A stretch of 64,000 nt of DNA from Candidatus Kryptoniota bacterium (GCA_036567965.1 DATCTN010000012.1:96447-160446); one strand, 5' to 3'. Counted from the first letter of the stretch, positions 19,195 to 28,826 are shown. Translations and numbers: made by a program. The notes: generated from the letters alone by a model not told the origin.

Positions 19195-19431
19195 TACCGC
19201 CCGGTATCCCAACCCATCGGTCACGAACTGAGGCCCTTCCGGGACAACATTCGGAACTTCATTTGAGATTGCCTGGTCGCATAATGCACGAGAACGAAAC
19301 TTGTATGATGCAACGTCCGTTTATGCGTTGAGGCCGCGGGAACGAGTACACGTGAGAGGCTTGCTAACTTTCCCGTCGCTTAATAACTTGATGGGTCAAT
19401 TCATGGAGAATTTCACTTTATTGGAGCGTTC

Positions 19432-19821
19432 TTGCTGATCACACTGTGCAAATCGAAAATTCACCGCGCGCATGTCACACAAGCGGAACTCTATTACGAA
19501 GGAAGCCTGACCGTGGACACTCAACTTCTGGAAGTCTCAGGCATCCAGCCGTACGAGAAGGTGCAGGTTGTCAACGTGAATAACGGTGAGCGATTCGAAA
19601 CCTACACAATTCCGGGCAAGAAAAATTCAGGCATTGTCTGCCTGAACGGGCCGGCCGCGCGTCTTGGAAGCGTCGGTGATGAAATTGTGATTATATCGTA
19701 CGCTGAGTATGATCAAAAGGAAGCAAAAGGATTCCAACCCACCGTCGTTCTCGTGGATGACAAAAACAAAATAAAGAAGGTGATCAAGGGTCACCTCGAA
19801 GACAAGCCGGGTAACACGTGA
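19432..19821 (+). CDS. panD: aspartate 1-decarboxylase proenzyme
   Basis: Pyruvoyl enzyme making beta-alanine for PanC. The 129 residues start at a TTG (19432) with GGAG 8 nt upstream; this start gives the family N-terminus MLITLCKSKIHRAHVTQAEL. The self-cleavage site falls exactly at Gly24-Ser25 in YYEGSLTVD, Ser25 becoming the pyruvoyl group. LNGPAARLGSVGDEIVIISYAEY is the conserved C-terminal half. The stop overlaps the GTG of the next gene (GTGA, 19818-19821). Confidence 0.95.
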   Translation: MLITLCKSKIHRAHVTQAELYYEGSLTVDTQLLEVSGIQPYEKVQVVNVNNGERFETYTIPGKKNSGIVCLNGPAARLGSVGDEIVIISYAEYDQKEAKGFQPTVVLVDDKNKIKKVIKGHLEDKPGNT

Positions 19822-20591
19822 TCGACCATAAACCGTTCGTAACGGTCATAATGGCTGCCGGAAAGGGAAAGCGAATGCTGAACCCTGACATCCCTAAGGT
19901 GATGTTTGAGGTGAAAGGGAGACCCATGCTGGACCACGTTGTCGATCTGGCAATCTCTGTGAACAGTGCCCGTGTGATAGCGATCGTTGGATTCAAACGT
20001 GAAAACGTCATCAGCCATCTTGAAAAGGTTTTCGGCTCGAGAATCGCCTTTGCCATCCAGAAGGAACAGCTTGGAACGGGTCATGCAGTCATGCAAACGG
20101 AGGAACTGCTGGCAGACTACAACGGCGATCTCATAGTACTATCGGGCGATGTACCACTTCTGACGCCCAAGACCATCGAAAACCTTCTTAAGACGCATTA
20201 TGAGACGGGGGCCGTAATGACCGTATTGACTGCAAAAGTGGATGACCCATCGGGGTACGGCAGGATCATTCGCCACGCGGACGGATCAGTTGAGAAGATC
20301 GTCGAAGACAGGGATGCCACGCCAGAGGAGCGTAGGGTAAATGAGATAAACTCAGGTATCTATGCTTTCAAAAAGAAGGAGTTGTTTCAAGCACTTAAGC
20401 ACGTCCAGCCAAATAATTCGCAACATGAGTACTATCTGACAGATGTTTTCGCTTACTTCGTGAACGAAGGAATGAGAGTTAGTGCCATTTTGGCAGAACA
20501 TTTTGACGAAATCAGAGGTATCAATACCATGGCACAGCTCAAGGAAGCTGAAGAAGCATTGAATTCAAATGGGCTTCTAAGGAGGCGTTGA
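19818..20591 (+). CDS. glmU: UDP-GlcNAc pyrophosphorylase (GlmU N-domain only) nucleotidyltransferase
   Basis: Uridylyltransferase of the GlmU type, making UDP-GlcNAc from GlcNAc-1-P and UTP for cell-wall precursors. Motifs: AAGKGKRMLNPDIPKVMFEV near residues 13-32, QLGTGHAV near 85, LSGDVPLL near 105, GYGRII near 147 and NEINSGIYAF near 178. The chain stops at residue 257, where normal GlmU goes on into a left-handed beta-helix acetyltransferase, so GlcN-1-P acetylation must come from another protein. It starts at a GTG overlapping the panD stop. Related sugar nucleotidyltransferases are an alternative, but motif spacing is that of GlmU. Confidence 0.85.
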   Translation: MIDHKPFVTVIMAAGKGKRMLNPDIPKVMFEVKGRPMLDHVVDLAISVNSARVIAIVGFKRENVISHLEKVFGSRIAFAIQKEQLGTGHAVMQTEELLADYNGDLIVLSGDVPLLTPKTIENLLKTHYETGAVMTVLTAKVDDPSGYGRIIRHADGSVEKIVEDRDATPEERRVNEINSGIYAFKKKELFQALKHVQPNNSQHEYYLTDVFAYFVNEGMRVSAILAEHFDEIRGINTMAQLKEAEEALNSNGLLRRR

Positions 20592-20593
20592 AA

Positions 20594-20788
20594 ATGTCAT
20601 ACGTCGAGCAAAGGAAAATGATCGATTCGTTAAGATACAAGACCGCGAAAATGCCTCCCAAAGACAAATATGATTATGAGATGTTCGCGAAGCGAGATAA
20701 GGACGATGAGGATCTTGACTTGATTTCCATGAAACGACTCAGAGAGCTCTACGAGAAGTATTCCGGGTACAAGAAACCCTCTCTCTAG
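20594..20788 (+). CDS. small charged hypothetical protein
   Basis: A 64-residue protein very rich in Lys, Asp, Glu, Met and Tyr (for example AKMPPKDKYDYEMFAKRDK), probably soluble and helical. No family recognised. I take the ATG at 20594, which has GGAGG 8 nt upstream. The same frame has a TTG at 20588, but that is only 2 nt from the ribosome site. It follows the glmU-like stop by 2 bp and is the last gene of this operon. Confidence 0.7.
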   Translation: MSYVEQRKMIDSLRYKTAKMPPKDKYDYEMFAKRDKDDEDLDLISMKRLRELYEKYSGYKKPSL

Positions 20789-21248
20789 AAGTCCGGCGCG
20801 AACCGAAGGCTGACCACTTCTCTACTCACGTGTACCCGAATTGCTGAACCCACCTTAGAATTGAGATTTGAAGGCTTCGTTTCCTCTTTCCTCCCTGAAA
20901 CAGCTGGCTGACGTTTTTCGATGAGTTGATCGAGCTTCCTCAAGCTGCTTCAATCAGCCACCCGCATCGATCTTGAAATTTTCCTTGGGTCGGCACCGGC
21001 CAATTTGGGCAATTCTTGAGGGTCCCTGTGACAAATGACAACTATCCCAAAAAGATGTTTTGGTTTTCTACCTTCGGGAATGTATAATTAAAGCGAGCAG
21101 TTCACTTTCATCTGGGACAATTCCATGGGAATGCTATGTGAACTGTAATTCGTAGGGGCCGAAATGGTGATTGTTTTGGGGGCTCCACGAGGAAGAATCG
21201 ATACACGTTGGCTATAGAGCGTCAGGCAATCGAAACTAAATTGGAGGG
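20789..21248 (+). other. intergenic region with an inverted-repeat leader
   Basis: No gene seen in 460 bp. TATAAT at 21083-21088 could be a -10 box, but the -35 side is poor. Just downstream, CAGTTCAC (21098-21105) and GTGAACTG (21138-21145) form a perfect 8-bp inverted repeat around a 32-nt loop that itself contains TTCCATGGGAA-like symmetry. It precedes the lytic transglycosylase gene and may be a structured leader or operator. Confidence 0.4.
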
Positions 21249-21974
21249 ATGATGAAGAGGCCAGAAGTTCGAGGTCTAATTATCAGAATATCTACACTTT
21301 TATTGTTAGGATTGGGAATTGTCATAACTGGGAAGCTGCATGCTGCTCGATATTCATATGACAGCACGGTTATTCCTGAGGCGTCCATACCAAAGCTCGA
21401 CAAACAGACCTATGTTTTCCTGACCCACTACGGTAAAGAGCTTCAAGACATGAGTTACGAGTATGGGGTCGACTGGCGGCTGGCACTAGCGGTACTTCGC
21501 CAGGAATCCGCATTCAATCCGACCGTAATTTCGGACAAGGGTGCTGAGGGTTTTATGCAACTCATGCCGAATACGGGTCTCTACTTGGCTTCACTGCACA
21601 ATGTCCAGGATATCACAAGGCCGTCAGACAACATCAAGCTCGGGGTCATCCACCTTCGTGACATGCTTCGTAATTTTTCCGATACAGAGGGTGACAACAG
21701 GCTTGAGTTGGCAATAGCCGCTTACAACTGCGGTTATTCCCGCATCGAGGATGCGCAGACCATATCAAAATTCCTGGGGGATCCGACCGATTCCTGGAGC
21801 TCAGTTAGATCAGGTCTGACTCTTCTTTCCAAGCGATTTTCACCTCTTCATTCGCACGTTTGGGAAGATGGAAAGCCTACTGCGGGCTATTTTGCGGGCT
21901 CCGACGAGACTTTAGGCTACGTTGAAAGTGTGATGCAGTTTTACAATATTTACAGGAATGTATTGCGCAGGTAG
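21249..21974 (+). CDS. lytic transglycosylase (SLT family)
   Basis: Periplasmic murein-cleaving enzyme. Residues 10-32 form a signal anchor (LIIRISTLLLLGLGIVITG). The SLT lysozyme-like domain contains the catalytic Glu in VLRQESAFNP near residue 84-91, KGAEGFMQLMPNTG near 97-110 and AIAAYNCGYSRI near 158. These are the family I hallmark segments. The protein continues to residue 241, ending YNIYRNVLRR. An ATG start with TGGAGGG 4 nt ahead is clear. The PAP2 gene overlaps its end. Confidence 0.92.
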   Translation: MMKRPEVRGLIIRISTLLLLGLGIVITGKLHAARYSYDSTVIPEASIPKLDKQTYVFLTHYGKELQDMSYEYGVDWRLALAVLRQESAFNPTVISDKGAEGFMQLMPNTGLYLASLHNVQDITRPSDNIKLGVIHLRDMLRNFSDTEGDNRLELAIAAYNCGYSRIEDAQTISKFLGDPTDSWSSVRSGLTLLSKRFSPLHSHVWEDGKPTAGYFAGSDETLGYVESVMQFYNIYRNVLRR

Positions 21975-22692
21975 TTCTGGATCAGTCCTTTCTGGGCGGC
22001 AATCCGGAGAATTGAGGGTTACCGCCCTTTTTTGTCTCCTCCTTTGTCTCTTACCCGCGTTGGTTCATGCCCAACCTCCCCCATGGGACGTTAGTATGTT
22101 CAGAAGCATTAACGATTCCAGGTCCGCTTTCCTGGATGCGACGGTTGGGGCAGATGACTATGCGGTCCTCCCATTGGCAATCGCTACACCGTTGGCGTTC
22201 GGAGGTGTCGGGCTCATCGAGAAGGATGGATACACCTTTGACACGGGAGCTTTAGTTGGCTTGACAGAGGTCTCAGCTTACGCGGTATACTACGTCGTTA
22301 AGAATGTCATAGTTAAGCGTGATCGCCCATCCGTTACTTTGTCCAACGTGCATACGATGCATCTCGATAGTGCTGACAAGTATTCCATGCCGTCGGGACA
22401 CACATTAGCAGCATTCGCCATAGCGACCGCGCTGACGTTCAGGTACCCTGAACCTTATGTTTACATCCCGGCTTATGCGTGGGCGGCCTTCGTCGGTTAC
22501 GGAAGAATGTATCTCGGTCTTCATTATCCGAGTGACGTCCTCGCGGGTGCTATACTTGGAAGCGCGTCGGCCGTGGCGATTCATCTACTCAGTCCTCAGA
22601 TCACTTCTCTTCGGAAGAAGATCATCGGTGACGGATTGGGGATTCAGTTGAGCGCAGCCCCGACTCTCGTAAATCTCCGCATCGACTTCTGA
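21958..22692 (+). CDS. PAP2-family membrane phosphatase
   Basis: Phosphatidic-acid-phosphatase type 2 enzyme, probably acting on lipid phosphates at the outer face of the inner membrane. The three motifs are present: KRDRPS near residue 122, MPSGHT near 144 and GRMYLGLHYPSDVLAG near 182 (arginine, histidine, aspartate). A secretory signal (ALFCLLLCLLPALVHA) lies at residues 23-38. I give the ATG at 21958, which overlaps the previous gene by 17 bp. A TTG at 22012 would put the signal peptide right at the N-terminus and may be the true start, although its ribosome site is only 2 nt away. Confidence 0.88.
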   Translation: MYCAGSSGSVLSGRQSGELRVTALFCLLLCLLPALVHAQPPPWDVSMFRSINDSRSAFLDATVGADDYAVLPLAIATPLAFGGVGLIEKDGYTFDTGALVGLTEVSAYAVYYVVKNVIVKRDRPSVTLSNVHTMHLDSADKYSMPSGHTLAAFAIATALTFRYPEPYVYIPAYAWAAFVGYGRMYLGLHYPSDVLAGAILGSASAVAIHLLSPQITSLRKKIIGDGLGIQLSAAPTLVNLRIDF

Positions 22693-22706
22693 ACGGGAGG
22701 TGTGTC

Positions 22707-23642
22707 CTGAACTCCGACAGGTTGCGGATTTTCGCGGGCTACGTTTTGATATGTGTTATCTGGGGGACAACATGGCTCGCGATCAAGGTTTCTATATTCA
22801 CGGTACCTCCGTTTCTCAGTGCGGGTATACGATTTACAATGGCCTCGATCATTATCGTCGTAGTGTTGCGGATCCGTAACTACAAATATCATTTCAGTGT
22901 CCAAGAAACAATCTTCCTCTTATTAGTCGGACTTGGATCTTTTAGCGTACCATATGGACTCGTGTACTGGGCGGAAGGGAGAATCACTTCCGGTCTCACC
23001 GCTGTCACTTTCGCGGTGATGCCTTTCTTCGCGGCGATTCTTTCGAGAATCATGCTCAAGACCGATGATCTGTCATTCTGGAAAATATTCGGGATACTTT
23101 TGGGCTTTGCGGGACTGGTGATCATGTTCGGCGGCGACTTTGAGGTAGGCTCCTTACAAAGAGCTGAAGGAATTCTGGCAGTAGTCCTCAGTGCTTTTTG
23201 TAATGCAATGGTGGCGGTTAATGTCAAGAAATTTGGAAGGCACATCGATCCAATCTACATCAACTTAATACCGATGGCACTTGGGGCAGTTACGCTGATT
23301 CTGACGAGTGTCTTCGTCGAGAGCTGGAGTAATGTCCAATTCAATCTTTCAACGATTTCTGCAATGCTTTATCTTGCCGTAGTCGGATCCGTTGTTGCCT
23401 TCGGTATCTACTTTTACCTTCTCAAGCACATCAGCGTCGTCCTTCTCTCCATGACCTCATTCATTACTCCGGTCCTCGCATTGGCTGCCGGAGCGATTTT
23501 TCTTGGAGAAGATTTACCTTCAGGGACAATCATCGGAACAGGATTGATACTCGCCGGAATCTTGACTATGAATCTCTTTGCCGAAAGGTTTTCCGGAGTT
23601 AAACCAAATTCGAATGAAGATGAAAAGATTTCCGCCAAATGA
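22707..23642 (+). CDS. EamA/DMT-family transporter
   Basis: A ten-helix drug/metabolite transporter with the duplicated EamA domain, the N-terminal signature VLICVIWGTTWLAIKVS and a second repeat beginning LAVVLSAFCNAMVAV near residue 156. The substrate is unknown. A TTG at 22722 opens the frame but has no ribosome site in range. In the same frame a CTG at 22707 has GGGAGG exactly 6 nt upstream and gives LNSDRLRIFAGYVLICVIWG, typical of the family, so I use this CTG. The gene overlaps the M1 peptidase start (ATGA). Confidence 0.85.
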   Translation: MNSDRLRIFAGYVLICVIWGTTWLAIKVSIFTVPPFLSAGIRFTMASIIIVVVLRIRNYKYHFSVQETIFLLLVGLGSFSVPYGLVYWAEGRITSGLTAVTFAVMPFFAAILSRIMLKTDDLSFWKIFGILLGFAGLVIMFGGDFEVGSLQRAEGILAVVLSAFCNAMVAVNVKKFGRHIDPIYINLIPMALGAVTLILTSVFVESWSNVQFNLSTISAMLYLAVVGSVVAFGIYFYLLKHISVVLLSMTSFITPVLALAAGAIFLGEDLPSGTIIGTGLILAGILTMNLFAERFSGVKPNSNEDEKISAK

Positions 23643-25612
23643 ACGCTAAATCACTTTTCATCTGCTTCTTCATCGTGACACCTGTTGCATTCGCGCAAAT
23701 CAAAAACGCGCTTTACACAGGAGGGGACAAGCAGATGGTGAGTTCAGAAGAAAGCATCAATTATGTATCTCCTCACGCTTACGATGTCCTGAAATATAAT
23801 TTGTATATGGATTGGTACGCCGTCCTGCAAAATGAATCTCTACGATACAACGGCATTATGGAAATCACATTTAGGCCTGACGCTACCAGCCCCCTTGACT
23901 CGATCAATCTCGATAACGATGGGGTTTATCTCAGAGTGGACTCGGCATTTGCCTATAACCGGAGACTTTCGCTAAACAGCAACGGTAGCCGATTGATCGT
24001 CTATCTTGATACGAATCTTGTCGCCGGCGACACAGGGGTCGTGAGACTGTACTACCACGTAACGAATCCCGGATTGTCGAATTCCAGCCCTCAAAAAGGC
24101 TTTTACCTGTATTATCGGGATGGATCTACGGTGTTCCATACGATTGCTTACACAATGAGCGAACCAAGCGACGCGCACTACTGGATGCCGTGTTATGATG
24201 ACCCGTCGGACAAAGCGTTGAGTGAGATCTCAGTCAGAGTCCCCGACGGATTCGTCGCAGCGTCGAACGGAAGACTTGCCGCGACTACGAATAATCACGA
24301 CGGAAGCATAACCTACGATTGGGTTGAGGATTTTCCTATTGCAACATACCTGATGTGCGCAACCGTTTCTCAGTTCGCTGTTGTTCAGGGAACGTTTGTC
24401 CGAGCGCCCGGCGACTCAATCCCTGTGCAGTATTATGTCTATCCGGAGGATTCTGCGGCCGCAGTGTCGAACGGTTCATGCGATGTAGACAGCGTAATCT
24501 CCATGATAAAGTTTTACTCTTCCATATATGGCCCATACCCGTTCGAGAAATACGCGATGACTTGTATCGAGCCGTTTTATTACGGCGGAATGGAGCACAC
24601 AACCATCACGACAGTTAAGCGCAATTATGAATTCGACAGGCGAGTGGTAGCTCATGAGCTCGCTCACCACTGGTGGGGCGATAATGTCACGCTTGGAACG
24701 TGGAAGGATATCTGGCTTAACGAGGGCTTCGCTACTTATTCCGAGGCGATGCAGCAGCAGCACCTGAGCGAATCGGATTTTCACTCCGAGATGCAATACT
24801 ATGAGGCTCAGTTCTTTGGCGAGTACGATACCACGAAGTATGCCGCGTATGCTCCGCCACCGGGACTGATTTTCGGTCTCGCGGAATACTACAAGGGTGC
24901 ATGGGTGCTCCATATGCTGAGGAGCATCGTCGGAGACTCGACGTTCTTCGATATCATGAAGACCTACCGGGCCGACTTCCAATTCGGCAACGCCGTGACC
25001 ACAGATTTTGCCGGCGACGTAAGCAAAGTGACCGGCTCCGACATGAGCTGGTTCTTCAACGAATGGATATTCTCGCCTGGGTACCCGATTTACAGCTACA
25101 CGTATAGGAGGAGCGGGGACACGCTTAACTTCACAGTTGAACAAAACCAGGTGAACGCCCCGTTCTTCAAAATGCCGATAGACCTTGGAGTTTACTCCGG
25201 AGGTACAACAAGTATCCTCCACTTCACCGATTCTCTCCAGTTGCAGTCGGTGTCGTTCTTCTTCAGCGGGACCATCGACTCCGTTTCGTTTGACCCTTCA
25301 GACAAAATCCTGAAGCTCACGTCGCCATGGAGCGACTCGATGACATCACCGTCTCCGGTCACGATCACCAGCTTTCCGAATCCATTTTCGAGGTCGACTA
25401 CAATTCAATACGTGATTGCCGGAGACAGCAAAGTTACAATTGAAGTCTATGATATTCTCGGAAGAAAGATCAGATCGATTGAACAGGGGTACCAGAGTGC
25501 GGGCTTTCATGACATTACCTTCGATGCAGTCGGTCTGGCGAGCGGAGCTTACTTGTGCCGCATCGTAACGGCATTCGGGGACCGAACCACTAAAATCTTA
25601 CTGGAAAAATAA
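23639..25612 (+). CDS. M1-family metallo-aminopeptidase with T9SS sorting domain
   Basis: Secreted zinc aminopeptidase of 657 residues: signal peptide (FICFFIVTPVAFA), an N-terminal beta domain, the exopeptidase motif as GGMEHTTITT near residue 318, zinc site HELAHHWWGD near 338 with the third ligand Glu in NEGFATYSE near 360, and a C-terminal domain. From about residue 575, ITSFPNPFSRSTTIQY to SGAYLCRIV then KILLEK is a T9SS type A sorting domain, so the protein should cross the outer membrane by T9SS. porX at 7187 is the matching regulator. Its stop shares a base with the next start. Confidence 0.93.
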   Translation: MNAKSLFICFFIVTPVAFAQIKNALYTGGDKQMVSSEESINYVSPHAYDVLKYNLYMDWYAVLQNESLRYNGIMEITFRPDATSPLDSINLDNDGVYLRVDSAFAYNRRLSLNSNGSRLIVYLDTNLVAGDTGVVRLYYHVTNPGLSNSSPQKGFYLYYRDGSTVFHTIAYTMSEPSDAHYWMPCYDDPSDKALSEISVRVPDGFVAASNGRLAATTNNHDGSITYDWVEDFPIATYLMCATVSQFAVVQGTFVRAPGDSIPVQYYVYPEDSAAAVSNGSCDVDSVISMIKFYSSIYGPYPFEKYAMTCIEPFYYGGMEHTTITTVKRNYEFDRRVVAHELAHHWWGDNVTLGTWKDIWLNEGFATYSEAMQQQHLSESDFHSEMQYYEAQFFGEYDTTKYAAYAPPPGLIFGLAEYYKGAWVLHMLRSIVGDSTFFDIMKTYRADFQFGNAVTTDFAGDVSKVTGSDMSWFFNEWIFSPGYPIYSYTYRRSGDTLNFTVEQNQVNAPFFKMPIDLGVYSGGTTSILHFTDSLQLQSVSFFFSGTIDSVSFDPSDKILKLTSPWSDSMTSPSPVTITSFPNPFSRSTTIQYVIAGDSKVTIEVYDILGRKIRSIEQGYQSAGFHDITFDAVGLASGAYLCRIVTAFGDRTTKILLEK

Positions 25613-26724
25613 TGCAAAACAGAATCGTCAGCGCAAGATCGATTTCGTTAATAGTTGTTGCAACGCTCTGGTCCGCTTCAGCTTTTGGATGGGGACAGGA
25701 CGGTCACAGAATTATCAACTCGTCATTCACAAAGCACTTCCCGCTGGATACCTCGTGGGTCGCCCGCTTCACTCAATATTATGCCGATCATGCCTCTGAC
25801 GCCGACAACAGGAAAAGCTCCGACCCATCCGAATCGCCGAGACACTTCATCGATATCGACGCTTATGCTGAGTTCCATTCAAGCTGGTTTCCTCATGACA
25901 TTGATTCTCTTATCGCGGAATATGGCTCGTCGACTGTAACAACAAACGGTACTCTCCCATGGGCGATAAAAGCCGATTATGACTCGCTTGTGGCATTTTT
26001 AAAGAGTGGAGACACGGTCAGCGCCAACAGAGTGATAGCAGACCTCGGACATTATATCGGAGACGCCTGTCAGCCGCTCCACTGCACCGAGAACTACAAC
26101 AGGAACGGAATCCATAGCCCTTACGAAAGCACTATGCTTCACGACTATCTTTCCGAAATCACGATTTCGCCCGACACTTCGAGGTACATCCCGGACGTTC
26201 TCGACTTTGCGTTTCGCGTGATATACGCGTCGAACTCAAAGGCCCAGGTAATTATCGACGCTGATGATCAGGCAGGCGGCAAAAGCGCAAGACAGAATTC
26301 TCCGACGACTTACTACCAGACCTTATGGTCGCTACTCGATACGATGACGATCGGACAACTTCAGACTGCGTCGGTGTCTCTGGCGTCTTTGGTGTACTCT
26401 GCCATGGTGGACGCAAGCCCGGCAACGGCAGTTCACCAATCGAATCCTTCGACGTTCATGATCTCGGAGGCGTACCCTAATCCATTTAATCCTACAACTA
26501 ATATCGACGTCGACGTGCCTGCGGGTACTGGTACCGCGAACGTCTCTGTATATGCCTCCGATGGAAGAAGGATCCAGTCGTTCTCCACTTCGCTCCATGC
26601 TGGACACAACATCCTTTCTCTCAACCTTTCAGGTCAGGCCTCAGGAGTGTATTTCGCAAAGATCGAAACACTTTATGGAACCGAAAGAAACGTAAGAACC
26701 TTGAAAGCGATTCTTATAAAATAA
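25612..26724 (+). CDS. S1/P1 nuclease with T9SS sorting domain
   Basis: Zinc-dependent single-strand nuclease for extracellular nucleic acid breakdown. After a signal peptide ending SAFG the mature chain starts WGQDGHRIIN, giving the N-terminal Trp zinc ligand and first His. Other ligand segments are SPRHFIDIDAY near residue 82, DLGHYIGDACQPLHCT near 145 and YESTMLHDYL near 172. From about residue 283, SEAYPNPFNPTTNIDV to SGVYFAKIE is a T9SS type A sorting domain. It overlaps the M1 peptidase by one base, so the two exported hydrolases are co-expressed. Confidence 0.93.
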   Translation: MQNRIVSARSISLIVVATLWSASAFGWGQDGHRIINSSFTKHFPLDTSWVARFTQYYADHASDADNRKSSDPSESPRHFIDIDAYAEFHSSWFPHDIDSLIAEYGSSTVTTNGTLPWAIKADYDSLVAFLKSGDTVSANRVIADLGHYIGDACQPLHCTENYNRNGIHSPYESTMLHDYLSEITISPDTSRYIPDVLDFAFRVIYASNSKAQVIIDADDQAGGKSARQNSPTTYYQTLWSLLDTMTIGQLQTASVSLASLVYSAMVDASPATAVHQSNPSTFMISEAYPNPFNPTTNIDVDVPAGTGTANVSVYASDGRRIQSFSTSLHAGHNILSLNLSGQASGVYFAKIETLYGTERNVRTLKAILIK

Positions 26725-26804
26725 TACTTCGATCATGCCCAAACCGTCTTGTTTGTTTTTTCTGGCCTGACAAAGTAGCTTAAGCCCTTGTAAAAAAGGA
26801 ATTA

Positions 26805-28826
26805 ATGAAGCAGGAATATGTAGACGTACCTCAGGAGTCAGGTAACCTCGACTACAAGAAAGTGAAGGTTGTGGTAATAACAACCGTCATGTTGTCCTTC
26901 ATATCGTACTGGAGGGCTGCGGCGGTCGTAGTGTCGGACATTGGTTCGAGTGCGTTCTATGCGCTCGGTATTGCTGAGAAAGCCGTAGGTCCGTCTGCGC
27001 CTTTCTTCATCCTGTTTGTCATGTTGTTTGCTTACGGCATCAGGGCAGTATACATCGAATCCTCAAGCATGTTTGTTCGCGGCGGCAGTTACCGGGTGGT
27101 CCGGAAAACCCTCGGGAGTACTTTCGCCAAAGTGGCTGTTTCCGCACTCGTCTTCGACTACCTGATAACCGCGCCGATCAGTGCTGTGTCCGCCGGACAA
27201 TATCTTGAGGGACTCATCGACTCTCTCCTCGCTGGTGTGAATCCAAATCTGCAGGTGCCACCTAACTCCATAGCAGTCGGATCCGCGATCCTCATCGAGC
27301 TTTACTTCTGGCGAAAGAATATTATAGGAATTGAAGAGTCGAGCGAGAAAGCTCTTCGTATCTTTCAGGTTACTTCCGTCCTTGCCGGCATCCTCTTCGT
27401 GGGATCGATTATCACGATCTTCACACGTGGCGCGCATATCCCTTCATTCAGTGTCAGGCTATCCGATTCCGCGATGGGTTGGCTCAAGGGATTCAGCGTA
27501 CTGAAGACCATCGGACTCGTGGGTGTGCTTATAGGTATGGGACACTCGATACTCGCCGTCAGCGGGGAAGAAACTTTAGCGCAAGTCTATCGCGAGATCG
27601 AGTCTCCGAAACTCAAGAACCTGAAGCGCGCCGCGCTGATAATGTTCGTGTTCAGCTTCATCTTCACCGGACTGAATTCCATTTTCGGTGCCATGATAAT
27701 CCCGGAGGCCGACCTGATGGGCAAGTACAATGATAATGCCCTCAGCGGACTCGTGATGAATTTTGTCGGACCTCATACGATTCTCCTCACGCTCCAGGCG
27801 TTTGTGGTCGTCGTTGGGTTCCTGATACTTGCCGGAGCAGTCAATACCGCCCTGATCGGAGCGAATAGCGTCCTCAATCGCGTGGCGGAAGACGGAGTCC
27901 TTCATGAATGGTTCCGTCGCCCCCATGGCAGATTCGGCACGTCCTACCGCATAATCAACCTCCTCGCGATCATTCAGATTCTGGTCATTCTTGCCAGCAG
28001 AGGCGACGTTTTCCTCCTCGGGGAAGCGTACGCATTCGGCGTCGTCTGGACTTTTATCATGACCACCTTCTCGATACTCGTTCTGCGGCACAAGGACAAA
28101 TCGGTGCGGGAATGGAAGATGCCGCCGAACTTGAAGTTAGGGAGGTACGAGGTTCCCTTGGGACTAATTTTCGTCTTCATAATTCTTTTTTGCATCGGCG
28201 TCACAAATCTTTTCACCAAGCCGCTCGCGACTGAGGGCGGAGTAACGTTCACCATTATCCTCTTCGCACTCTTCGAATTTTCCGAGCGAGCAAACAAAAG
28301 ACTTGACGCTTCACGCGGACCCGCGCTTGAAAAGTTCAACGTGTTCGCCCAAAATAATCTGACAGCTGAAGCGATCGGCTGCAGAACCCCCCGCCGCAAG
28401 CTGGTGGCAGTCCGCGCTCCCAACCGCCTTAACCATCTTTACAGATGCCTTGAAGAGAGTGACCCCGACGAAGTCGACATTGTGGTTATGACAGCCAAAA
28501 TAATCCCGGGACAGAGCACCACCGCAGCTAATACCATTGATCATTTCGAGGAAGAACTCTTCAGCGAAGTAATAAAAATCGCCGAGAAACAAGGGAAAAC
28601 GGTATTGCCGATCGTTGTCCCGACAAACAACGCGGCCTACGCTATCGCTCACACAACTGTTCAGATTGGCGCAGAAGAAGTATTCCTCGGAACCTCTGAG
28701 CGCTATCCTGCGGAATATCAGATGCAACAATTCGCCTTATACTGGGGAATGGTTGAGGCTGATGAGAATCATCATGTCAACATAAGAACCATCGGTCCTC
28801 GCGGTGAAATGAATTTCGAAATCTGA
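26805..28826 (+). CDS. APC-superfamily amino acid permease with cytosolic C-terminal domain
   Basis: A 673-residue transporter: a LeuT-fold APC core of about 12 helices (residues 22-480), with SDIGSSAFYALGIAE in helix 1 and RGGSYRVVRKTLGS near 88, then a soluble tail of about 170 residues (NVFAQNNLTAEAIG, RRKLVAVRAPNRL, DIVVMTAKI) that resembles a UspA-like alpha/beta domain. Substrate unknown. It stands alone, 80 bp after the nuclease gene and upstream of a 325-bp gap. Confidence 0.85.
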   Translation: MKQEYVDVPQESGNLDYKKVKVVVITTVMLSFISYWRAAAVVVSDIGSSAFYALGIAEKAVGPSAPFFILFVMLFAYGIRAVYIESSSMFVRGGSYRVVRKTLGSTFAKVAVSALVFDYLITAPISAVSAGQYLEGLIDSLLAGVNPNLQVPPNSIAVGSAILIELYFWRKNIIGIEESSEKALRIFQVTSVLAGILFVGSIITIFTRGAHIPSFSVRLSDSAMGWLKGFSVLKTIGLVGVLIGMGHSILAVSGEETLAQVYREIESPKLKNLKRAALIMFVFSFIFTGLNSIFGAMIIPEADLMGKYNDNALSGLVMNFVGPHTILLTLQAFVVVVGFLILAGAVNTALIGANSVLNRVAEDGVLHEWFRRPHGRFGTSYRIINLLAIIQILVILASRGDVFLLGEAYAFGVVWTFIMTTFSILVLRHKDKSVREWKMPPNLKLGRYEVPLGLIFVFIILFCIGVTNLFTKPLATEGGVTFTIILFALFEFSERANKRLDASRGPALEKFNVFAQNNLTAEAIGCRTPRRKLVAVRAPNRLNHLYRCLEESDPDEVDIVVMTAKIIPGQSTTAANTIDHFEEELFSEVIKIAEKQGKTVLPIVVPTNNAAYAIAHTTVQIGAEEVFLGTSERYPAEYQMQQFALYWGMVEADENHHVNIRTIGPRGEMNFEI

